Below, one piece after another: positions 54,366-63,063 of a stretch of 64,000 nt of DNA. Every line of letters starts with the position of its first letter. Position 1 is the first letter of the stretch. The stretch spans positions 62,001-126,000 of the forward strand of contig MEHQ01003146.1 in assembly GCA_008828725.1 (NCBI GenBank). The letters run 5' to 3'. The translations under genes and the position numbers were made by a program. The notes under the pieces were generated by a model, which was given only the letters and a program-made list of their open reading frames with translations, was not told where the DNA came from and did not search any database. This DNA comes from Saccharina japonica (Eukaryota; Sar; Phaeophyceae; Laminariales; Laminariaceae).

Positions 54366-54399
54366 ACTCGACACTCGACACTCCTGCTATCGGGTACAT

Positions 54400-54836
54400 G
54401 ACGCGTTCTACGATAAAGGTAGAGGTATACCTTTTTCTGGCTAAAACGTTTTCTGAACGATTGGGCCGCTCAACCCAAACTCATCGAACTCTCAGTCTTG
54501 TGTTGCAATACAGCAGTACAGGACACCTGATAAGAAACAGGAAATCTGGTCCAGGCTGGATTTCATTTTTGAGACAGGGTGCTTTGTACACTAATTTCAA
54601 TATAACGACTCCCGAATTTCATATTTTCCTCTCAATCTCAACCTGGATTTCTTATTATGCCTGTTTCTTATCAAGTGTCCCGTACTGTAATTTCAATAGT
54701 AGACTCAGGTCATGGGGTTGATCGTCGGTTGTCACTTTCCATTTCCTCCAAAACCATTTTTTTCGGTGACGGACTGTGCTCCTCAGGCGAGGAGATCAGC
54801 AAAAAAACTTAAGGCACCTCTATCGTACCATGCCTC
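54400..54836 (+). mobile_element. MITE M4 copy with ACAT duplication, carrying a nested MITE
   Basis: Ends GACGCGTTCTACGATAAAGG and CTATCGTACCATGCCTC with ACAT on both flanks (54396-54399, 54837-54840). It is interrupted at 54511-54687 by a TA-flanked MITE; without it the copy would be about 258 bp, the family's usual length. Confidence 0.88.
54511..54687 (+). mobile_element. TA-flanked MITE T2 nested in an M4 copy
   Basis: Ends CAGTACAGGACACCTGATAA and TTATCAAGTGTCCCGTACTG with TA at 54509-54510 and 54688-54689. The host M4 sequence resumes after it (TTTCAATAGTAGACTCAGG, compared with TTTAAGAGTAGACTCAGG at 36491). Confidence 0.85.
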
Positions 54837-54849
54837 ACATACATGTATA

Positions 54850-55029
54850 CACTTCCGGCCCTCTCATAAGAAAGTGCCCCACAGGAAACTCAGCCTACGA
54901 AACAATACGGGGGAAATAATAAAGTCGAAAGCTATGATACTGAAGTTAGTGTGGGACATACCCCTTTCTCAAATAAGAAAGTCAGCCTAAGCCCGATTCC
55001 TGGTTTCTTATGAGCGGGCCGGTACTGTG
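54850..55029 (+). mobile_element. TA-flanked MITE T2, diverged
   Basis: Left CCGGCCCTCTCATAAGAAAG, right TTTCTTATGAGCGGGCCGG, with the family's CAGCCTA and TTAGTGTGG internal pieces. It sits 10 bp from the M4 copy on its left. Confidence 0.65.
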
Positions 55030-55182
55030 CACCAGTATGTGATATGTTTACGAGGTGGTTCAAGCATGTCGTAGCAAATTTCAAATGCGAATGTATAACA
55101 TACCAAAGATATTTTCGTAATAAGAACACGAACCACGTTTCAGGGAATATGTGATAAATACATACTATTAATTTATTAATAA

Positions 55183-55599
55183 GGGCCCGAATTAACGAGT
55201 AAAAAATAAATTCAATTTGGAAAAAATAAAATTCAAATTCGCTTTTCATTGGTCAACACACGCACCAGCACCAAATATTATGCCCCAAGATTCTAATCTT
55301 TGGTGCTGGTGCGTGTGTTGACCAATGAAAAGCGGATTTGAATTTTTTTTTTTCCAAATTGAATTTTTTTCTTCTTCTTTAAAACGGGCCCTTAGGGCCC
55401 GAATTAACGAGTATAAAATAAATTCAATTTGGAAAAAATAAATTCAAATTCGCTTTTCATTGGTCAACACACGCACCAGCACCAAATATTATGCCCCAAG
55501 ATTCTAATCTTTGGTGCTGGTGCGTGTGTTGACCAATGAAAAGCGGAATTGCTTTTTTTTTTCAAATTGAAGTTTTTTCTTCTTCTTTAAAACGGGCCC
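55183..55599 (+). repeat. Hairpin element in two tandem copies
   Basis: Each copy (55183-55391 and 55395-55599) starts GGGCCCGAATTAACGAGT and ends AAAACGGGCCC. Each folds on itself: TTCATTGGTCAACACACGCA and CCAGCACCAAA pair with TTTGGTGCTGG and TGCGTGTGTTGACCAATGAA around a short loop. TAA precedes the first copy and TTA separates the two, so a T-W-A target (Harbinger type) is possible. The copies differ at few bases. Confidence 0.8.
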
Positions 55600-55609
55600 C
55601 TTCGGACAA

Positions 55610-56345
55610 ACAAAATAGGAGCAAATGCAAAACAAATCCGTTTTGTTTTTAGTTGCAATACTACTTCTGGTATAATTTGCACATTTTCGTGACTCCCTCA
55701 GGAAAACGGCATTTCTCCAGTTCTAATGCTCAGAATTTCGAGCAACGAGTAGGTTCAGAGCGACTACAGTAGATCACGGTCAACATTTGTGTTTCGGGAG
55801 GCATATCGATCAGACGCCTTGTTCATCACGAAAAGTGTCTCTTACTCGAAAACGACTCGCCATACCCCTGGTAGCCAAGACGAGTTTGAAAAATAGAAGT
55901 TTCTACGGCTGCTGGTACTGTTTTAACTCAGATTTTCGACGAGGACGCCGAGCACTACAGTAGTAGTAGATGAACGTATCTGAGCCTCTAGTTCGACCGT
56001 CCGTAGCGTTCTACGTGGCCACAGCAGAGTGTAGATACCGAACAGGAGCTCCGAAACGATCAAAACCTTGCCGCGGAACACTTTCGTTTCGTCATGCAAA
56101 CGCAGCAATGCATGCCCTCCCTTGCAGATCCAAGTGCCCCAATACCTCCTAGAAACTATAACGAACAAGCTATACGTTGGTCGGTCGGAGGTCTGAGCAT
56201 TAGAACTGGAGCTATGCCGTTTTCTGTACGGAGTACTGATGGCGTGTTTTTGCACCAGAAACACTGCAGTATTGCTGCTTTAAAAAAAACGAAAAATATT
56301 TGTTTTTCAACGCTCAAGTACTATTTTGTTTTAAATACCGAAGGG
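55610..56345 (+). repeat. Dispersed repeat R1, copy 2
   Basis: Copy without the M4 insertion: TTTTTAGTTGCAATACTACT, CGAAAAGTGTCTCTTACTCG, ACGACTCGCCATACCCCTGG, AACAGGAGCTCCGAAACGAT, GAGCTATGCCGTTTTC, AAGGGGCCCCTT. It abuts the solo MITE end at 56346. Confidence 0.65.
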
Positions 56346-56393
56346 GCCCCTTAAGAACTGGTCCCACACGTTTGGGGACAAACTACTTGGAAT
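56346..56393 (+). mobile_element. Solo right end of the CCCACACTAATTCC MITE
   Basis: CTTAAGAACTGGTCCCACAC followed by GGGGACAAACTACTTGGAAT and TAGTGTGG, then TA. Only the right inverted end is present, after GGGGCC. Confidence 0.7.
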
Positions 56394-56879
56394 TAGTGTG
56401 GTATTTGTTTCAGTTAGGAATTGGTTAACCTAGCCAGGAGCTCTCACAAGAGAAGTACACCGAGGGCTGAAGAGCGATGAGCACATGTTTTACGTTCACG
56501 ATCACGACCCGACGACGATTACGCACACGGCACAGAAAGCGATGCTACTGGCTGTACGTACTTGGGACACAGTTGCTTTTTCTTCAGCCATGGAGCTCAC
56601 CGCCAGTCAAAACAACTTGAGCCCAACAGCATGCTGCATGAACACTCCTCAACCGTGGGACGACCGAAAAAATACGGCGCACACGATACGTACTGAAGAA
56701 TTTCCCATCCAACGGATAACCGCAAAAATGAAGCAGCTACAGTAGTACCCGGTGAATGGGAGAGAGTTAAGAGAGGAACAAGTTGTGGCGGGGTATTGGG
56801 TTGGTTAGGTGCAGGCTTCACTTATAAATATACATTTCAAGAATACCTACACCAGACGATTGGAGAACGTAAGTGAAAC

Positions 56880-57790
56880 AATGTTGTGTACATCCCGAAA
56901 ACGGGTGCGAGCTACTCGGGCAAGGGTTCAGCCAAGTTGAGTCGTAAAGGTTTTCATGTTGAAGTAGCACCATAAATGGTGTGCTGAAAACGAGGCGACA
57001 AGTGGTAACTGTTGTCTCCACCCCCCACCGTAAGCCAAGCGTCTGGACCCCGTATATAGCCCTGAGATATACTTCCATGTCGAGTAGATGATGCGCTCGA
57101 CGTTCCAGTATTTATTGTTGATAGCTCTCAATTGCACCACAGCTCGATGGGTGTTGCGTACATGCCGCAATACATCGGTGCGCGTATATATGTACATGCG
57201 TTTGGCTGCAGGTTGATCACCCGTACTGGGGGCTGCACGCCAATGATCCTTCCTGCGGAAAGGTCATTGCTGTGATTGAAATTCGTTGGTATCCTATGTA
57301 AAGCACACAACACATATTCCGCGGTAGGGGGGGGGGGGCGCCTGGACTGCCTTGTACCTCAGAGGCCGAGGGTCGCTTGCGGCAGTGGTCAACAAAGTTA
57401 TTGCCAGGTCCTAGCAAGTTTGGTGCTACTTTAATTCGCAGTATCACCGCCATGAAAGTGGGAATATTGTGGTCCCCGCCCCTGCCTTCACATTTGACAC
57501 CCCGTCATTTGCCGAATACATATTAGTGTAAACACCAACGACAACATGCCATCTAAGCCAATATGTAAGCAGGCCTCGTCGATGCGCATCCTTACACAAA
57601 GCCAACATAAAAGGCTGCCTATTTTGGGAGGTTGGAGCTACGCGTATTGACACTTGAAGGGCACAACTGTGACGACGATAACCACTATTAATAGAACCCA
57701 GGATGAAACAGGACTCCCGCTCGCTTCTGCCCATCTGCCGGGAACGGCGTGTCCGTGTGTGTGTGCAGCTCGCAGCGCAGGAATCAGGCA
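56880..57790 (-). pseudogene. Relic of a second ankyrin gene: last repeat and 3' flank
   Basis: This stretch is a diverged copy of 60940-61880, which covers the 3' flank and final codons of the intact ankyrin gene. Landmarks line up in order: CCGCCATGAAAGTGGGAA (57449) with CCGCCATGAAAGTAGGAA (61559), and the AGGCCTCGTCGATGCGCATC block with AGGCCCTGTCGGTGCGCACC. On the minus strand at about 57700-57775 the peptide ALRAAHTHGHAVPGRWAEAS matches the last ankyrin repeat (VQAALKNGHNDVATWAAAN). The upstream repeats are gone and the frame is broken, so it is not functional as an ankyrin protein. Confidence 0.6.
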
Positions 57791-57791
57791 G

Positions 57792-57890
57792 CTAGGTGGG
57801 TGATGGTTCGGTGTGATATAGCGGTGCAAGCTCGTGATAAACCTCCTCCCGGACCGTTGTGAACTCCTCGAGCTTGACACTCGTGAAGGT
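57792..57890 (-). CDS. Possible short terminal exon, unknown
   Basis: After the possible acceptor TATGCGTAG the minus strand reads TFTSVKLEEFTTVREEVYHE, then LAPLYHTEPSPT and a stop. Codon use (CTC GAG GAG TTC) is GC-rich at third positions and unlike the flanks. No partner exon was found upstream and the family is not recognised. It may be part of the decayed ankyrin locus beside it, or chance. Confidence 0.25.
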   Translation of the reverse strand, partial: TFTSVKLEEFTTVREEVYHELAPLYHTEPSPT

Positions 57891-58763
57891 CTACGCATAG
57901 TACTTGTAGATCCTACGAGTAGATCTCCAGAAAAACATTCCACCCAGAAAGCGAAAATTCAAATTGGGTGCAAGGCTGGGAGTTCTCTGCCTGGTGCAGC
58001 TGCGGTAGGCCAGTGCGCCCCTGCCCGAACGTGAAAATATGGTCTCCACGTCTTGGTTGAGTCGCTTCCATGAGCCTAGCTGACGTTCCATGCGCGATCG
58101 CGGTGCATAATGTCTAAAATCGCCAACGTGTCTGCCTCTACTGGTGTTATCGTGCTGGTGCCGCTGGTGATATGTCGCATCCTACAACCTCAAACGGAAT
58201 CGGGAGGTAATGGGGATAAGCTAGGCGCTGCGAGCCTAGCCACGAACTCGCACAACACCAGCTGGAGCGTCGTGCGCACATGGTTTGCGTTCGTGATCAT
58301 GGCCCCACGACGATCACGCACAAGGTATAGGGATATGCTACTCCTGTATGGTACAGTTGGGTATTGTTTTAGTTTTGAACACGAAGCCTTGCGTATATGT
58401 TGGTATGTTGTGTAGTTATGGAGCTCCATCGCCAGTCATACAATATTTACCCCAAGATCATGCTGTAACCTCCCCATCGGGTGACCACTCGAAATCACAG
58501 TTCGAATGACATGTGTAAGCTCCCATACTACACAAGTCGGGCAAACGAAGGCATCAGAAAACGAGAGAGGGTCCAAAGAGAAAAAGAGGCCGGGATATTG
58601 CGCAAGTCAGACGAGTTCTTGCCCAACGGTACTAATACCAAACCAGGTTATACTTGGGCTTCCAACACGGGGTACGGCTCCACACCACGAGCCGAAGGCT
58701 CGGTGCGGGCCCCCTCGGGGCCCCCCCGATACACGGGACATAATTTGATGCGTAAGTAATGCG

Positions 58764-59432
58764 TTGCTGTGCACTCAAAATGAGCGTCGTGTCACGCTCC
58801 TTTTACGCGCTCGTAGTAGGCGGGCACCATCTAGTGCAAATAAACATGAGTATCTACTGGTAGAATCCGAACAAAGTACAAAGGCATACAAAGAGGAAAT
58901 AAAACTAAAGCGAAAACGAAACGAAAGCATGATCTATAGGTCAAATGGCCGCGGACGAGCATGTAGCGCAGGGCCAGAATCACTCAAACATCTCAAGCTT
59001 CCTCATGCACTTGACAAACTCATGAGAGAAACGCAGCAACCAAATGCCGTCGGAGAACAGGAAGCACACAAAGTTTGCACAGTCGGCCAACAGGGGGCTG
59101 AACCTTGTTTTCGCGTAAACAAAAGAGCGGCACAAAACAACAGACGTGCGGCAACCCGCATAGTGACTCCAGCACATTTAACGCTAAGTAGAAGTCTGGC
59201 GGAACAAGTGTACGAGCGCACCGCCGCACTGCCTACGTACAACCCTGCTAACAAACCAAGAACCCAGACACACATACGGTCCAAGATGTGCGGAGAAGTA
59301 AAGCCAAAATCCCCCCAACAGCCGTCTCCGACGGGGCCTTACTATAGCATAGCGAGGTGTACCAGCAACTCACAAACGAGCATGATTGCGAAAATGGATA
59401 TGCTAATTGTAGTAAAGGGCTGCGTGCTATGA
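58764..59432 (+). CDS. Hypothetical open frame, 222 codons
   Basis: The longest plus-strand frame that is not the shadow of a recognised exon. The product would be basic and rich in R, K, Q, T and S (for example EEIKLKRKRNESMIYRSNG), with no recognisable domain, signal peptide or membrane segment. Composition is close to the surrounding non-coding DNA, and a MITE end begins at its 3' limit near 59420. I suspect a chance frame or a fragment of a decayed element. Confidence 0.2.
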   Translation: MLCTQNERRVTLLLRARSRRAPSSANKHEYLLVESEQSTKAYKEEIKLKRKRNESMIYRSNGRGRACSAGPESLKHLKLPHALDKLMRETQQPNAVGEQEAHKVCTVGQQGAEPCFRVNKRAAQNNRRAATRIVTPAHLTLSRSLAEQVYERTAALPTYNPANKPRTQTHIRSKMCGEVKPKSPQQPSPTGPYYSIARCTSNSQTSMIAKMDMLIVVKGCVL

Positions 59433-59686
59433 TAGGGGGGGTATCCCAATTTCCCCAACCACGTTTACGCCACTCAGTGGAGTGGCTTTGCAGCTCGCTC
59501 AATTTCGAAAATGGAATTAACCTGGAGCCGCAGAGTAAAAACCCAGCCCATGTCGGTGCATTTCGCGACAAAACAAAAGTCTAAAAAGCTTGGCATTGCA
59601 ACGAAATATGAAGTCACTCGGCCGAGGGGCTCTGGACGGCTGGCAATACCGCACTTGAAAGCGACCCCTCTACCATAGCGCCAGTC
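59420..59686 (+). mobile_element. M4-like element, diverged
   Basis: Left GGCTGCGTGCTATGATAGGG, right CCCCTCTACCATAGCGCCAGTC (shortened: CTCTACCATAGCGCCAGTC). The inside has CCACGTTTACGCCACTCAGTGGAGTGGC, close to a piece at 23566-23600 (CCACGTTTACTCCACTCGGG). Target duplication not readable. Confidence 0.5.
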
Positions 59687-61803
59687 AACTTCCCTATTTT
59701 TAAAATAAGGACTGTGGTGTCTGCAGCCATGGACATGTTCACCCTCGCAGGTTGCACGGTGTTGTTTGACATAAACAATCTAACAAAAAAATCCGAAATC
59801 GCAAATAAAGTTTGAAGGTTATCGTCTCACCAGTTGTGTGATGAGGTCTGCTCGCGAGGTTTTGGGAGCGGAACGACAGACTGCAGCTCTAAGGTACGAC
59901 GCCCGAGATTTTTCGCTGCAACACGTCGTTCCAGAGCACTCATGAAAAGGACGTGGATCACCCCGGTGGCTTCTACTATTGCTGTGATGACGCGAGGGGA
60001 GATCAACGGAGACAACCTTCTCGACTCAAAAATCACGTGCGCGATCTGGTTGTGACCATTGCGGCATTTAGCTCCAATTCGATGAACTTTTACAGTCCAT
60101 ATTTAACATAGAGGGGTCCGCTTGACCCGGTCTCTGACGGCCTGGATACGTATGGTTGCAACCAAAGCAAACGTTTGTCAAAAATGCAAGAAACGGGGAC
60201 GGGAAACGTTTTAGGACACCAATCCTCTTAGACGACATATTGTGGATGTGTAGCTGAGTAGGATAGTGGAGACACGCAAACAGTGGATCGTGAGTGGCAA
60301 GGAGAAGATGGGGGTATTGATGGTGACGGAGTGCACCGGGAGTTTGATATCGCGCGGGTTTCACGTCGTACCATGTACTTCGTACAACCGAAGTGTGTAA
60401 ACAGCATGCTTCACAACCTGAACGAGGATCGGTTAGATTGAAACAGGCGTAGGATAGATTGCCTCTCGGGCGAATCAACATACCCACAAAATGGTCGTTC
60501 GAGGGGAGATGTCCGGTTGGCGACTATAGCACCGAAGATAGACCAGCCCGAAGCTATGAACAAGGTGGAAGCCGAGCCAATATCTAAATGTATGGCACAT
60601 ATTGAAGTCGGCCAGTGTGCGTATATTGTATCGGCCGAAGAGAGAAAAAACATGGCCTCTCGCAGATAGGGAATATTAAATTTGACACCATCCACACAAA
60701 CTAACTGGGGTGCTGGTGAAGGAAAGCGCCATTGGATGCCTTTGTAGGCGTGATGCTCGAGGACAAAATAGGCCACCACGTATTGCAATCAAATGTTCTT
60801 ATCTCGATCGACGAGTAGATATCAGGGAACCAGGTTTGGTGGGGTATCGAGGTGGTCAGGTACAGGTCTTACGTGACAGGATGCTTTCCAAGAATTACGA
60901 TACCAAAATAGTTCAAAACGTTCGAAATACAAACCATTTAATCATCTTACTGACGGGTGCAAGCTTATTGAGCTTGAGCCACGTTGGATAGTATATGTTT
61001 GATTGTTGAAGCTGCGCCGGAAGTCGATCGCGCGATAAAACGAGACGATAAGTGGTGTATCTTGCCCCCACCCTCTTTAACACCTGGATGTGCCATATGC
61101 TTAAACTGCACAAGCATAGCTTCACCCCTGTTACGTTCCATTGTTTCAGGGTACGATTGAGAAGCGCTACGATTATTATACTCTCCTTCGTGGACGGTTT
61201 AGTTATTGTCCTGTATAATATTGGAGTGCCGAAGAACATACTTCACGATGTACGGGCACGCCGACAAAGCTGAAACATTCGGTCTTGACCCGATACATAG
61301 CTCTGAAAGGAGCATCCATGCCGAGGGAGTGAAACCTTCGGCTCTCCCATATCCTCCGGATTATGCCCCGTCCGTCCACAGGCAGACGGGCGTTGCTTGC
61401 ACGACACGAGCAACTAGAGTCCTTATACTACTAATCCATACCGCGGACAAGTCAGTGCTGGGAATGCAATGCACTTGCATCCGATGTAAATCACACAATA
61501 CCAAATGTCTCGCAAGTCGTGTTGTGTACAGTAGGGCATTATAGATTCGCCATTCCACCGCCATGAAAGTAGGAACATTTGGTAACCCCCCTTACCGCAA
61601 CCCATGGCCAAACCATCATTTACCGTACATGAAACTGTCACCACCAGGGGCAGCATGGTTGTTAAGCCGAGGTCCATGCAGGCCCTGTCGGTGCGCACCC
61701 TTCGCAAACCAAAGAGAAACGTAGGCTTGCTACCTGGTGTGGTTAAAACTACAAATCTTGGTAGTTGGACCGTGAACATCTGACGACTACAAACTTCTAC
61801 TAC

Positions 61804-63063
61804 TCATGACTCAGGACACCCGTTTGCTGCTGCCCATGTAGCCACGTCATTGTGCCCGTTTTTGAGCGCGGCTTGCACTGTTCCTGCATCCCATGGGGAA
61901 CCATTAGCCCGCGCCCACTGAAGAATACCCAGATGCCCCTGGCCGGCAGCAAACTGACATGTCCGTTCGCTCCAAGGACAGCCGTTGGCCCGTGTCCACT
62001 GAAGAACGTCCAAGTTTCCCCCCCAAGCAGCCGCACTGCACGTCCCCGTGTCCCAGGGGCAACCGTTTTCATGAGCCCACTGGAGGACCTCCAGATGCCC
62101 ACCACCAGCAGCGCTATAGCATGTGATCCCGTCCCAGGGACAGCCGTTGGAACGCGCCCACTGGATAACGCCCAAATGACCTCCACCAGCCGCATTGCTG
62201 CATGTCGTTTCGTTCCAGGGACAGCCGTTGGAACGTGCCCACTGGATAACGCGCAAATAACCTCCACCAGCCGCATAGCTGCATGCTGTCTCGTCCCAGA
62301 GACAGCCATTTTCGCGAGCCCACTGGAGGAGCGCGAGGTTGCCTACACAGGCAGCACCACTGCATGTGTCCGAGTCCCAAGGACAGCCATTCGCTCGTGC
62401 CCACTGAAGAATGTCTAGTTTTCCTCCAACAGCAGCACGACAGCATGTTTTCTGGTCCCAAGGACAGCCATTCGCACGTGCCCACTGAAGAATGTCTAGG
62501 TTTCCTCTAATAGCGGCTTGGCTACACGTTTCCTCGTTCCATGGGCAGCCAGCCAATCGCGCCCACTGAACAATAGCAAGGTCACCTCTATAAGCTGCTT
62601 CACTACACGTTCGCTCGTCCCAAGGAAAACCGTTGTCGTGCGCCCACTGGAGAGCCCTCATCTTCCCCGCACGGGCAGCCACATAGCAAGTATCCTTCTC
62701 CAAGGGGCAGTCGTGCGCCCGTGACCATGCCATGATGTTAACATCCCCTCTCACTGCGGCTTTTCTGTACAACGCATCGGGCCAAGGGCAGTCATGCGAT
62801 CTGGCGTACTGGAGTAAGTCCAGTCTTCCGAGACTAACAGCCGCCTCGCACACTGCCCCTCGCTTGAGGAGGCCACTCCTAAAGCTCTGCACTAAGTGGG
62901 GCAACGTCGTGTGGGCCGTAACAGCCCGGGTGATTGTGGGACGCCGCCCCCACGCCTTCTGCCAGATAGTTGAAACAGGCACAAAGAAGAGGTATTGCTG
63001 GTCGTCGACGAAGCCGGCCAAGTGCAGGACAACATCAGCGTTTTCCACCAGAGGGTTGACCAT
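61804..63063 (-). CDS. Ankyrin-repeat protein, 27-residue repeats
   Basis: A single uninterrupted frame of 419 residues. Residues about 8-45 (VLHLAGFVDDQQYLFFVPVS, then TIWQKAW) look like the F-box-like cap seen at the start of stramenopile proteins of this class. From about residue 68 there are 13 tandem repeats of 27 residues with the pattern C-x-x-A-A-x-x-G-x-L-x-x-L-Q-W-A-R-x-x-G-C-P-W-D-x-x-T, shorter than the usual 33-residue ankyrin unit. The last repeat is degenerate and ends NGCPES. The repeats are likely a protein-binding scaffold; with the F-box-like cap a substrate-receptor role is possible but inferred. No intron is needed. The two long plus-strand frames over it are shadows of the 81-bp repeat. 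Confidence 0.92.
   Translation of the reverse strand: MVNPLVENADVVLHLAGFVDDQQYLFFVPVSTIWQKAWGRRPTITRAVTAHTTLPHLVQSFRSGLLKRGAVCEAAVSLGRLDLLQYARSHDCPWPDALYRKAAVRGDVNIMAWSRAHDCPLEKDTCYVAARAGKMRALQWAHDNGFPWDERTCSEAAYRGDLAIVQWARLAGCPWNEETCSQAAIRGNLDILQWARANGCPWDQKTCCRAAVGGKLDILQWARANGCPWDSDTCSGAACVGNLALLQWARENGCLWDETACSYAAGGGYLRVIQWARSNGCPWNETTCSNAAGGGHLGVIQWARSNGCPWDGITCYSAAGGGHLEVLQWAHENGCPWDTGTCSAAAWGGNLDVLQWTRANGCPWSERTCQFAAGQGHLGILQWARANGSPWDAGTVQAALKNGHNDVATWAAANGCPES

Larger units (their letters stand above)
57900..60939. other. Region between ankyrin relic and ankyrin gene flank
   Basis: 58255-58445 and 56480-56620 are diverged copies of one another (GCACATGGTTTGCGTTCGTG / GCACATGTTTTACGTTCACG; ATGGAGCTCCATCGCCAGTC / ATGGAGCTCACCGCCAGTCA). 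A GGGCCCCCTCGGGGCCCCCC patch lies at 58707. Minus frames at 60068-60788 have no known family. Confidence 0.4.
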
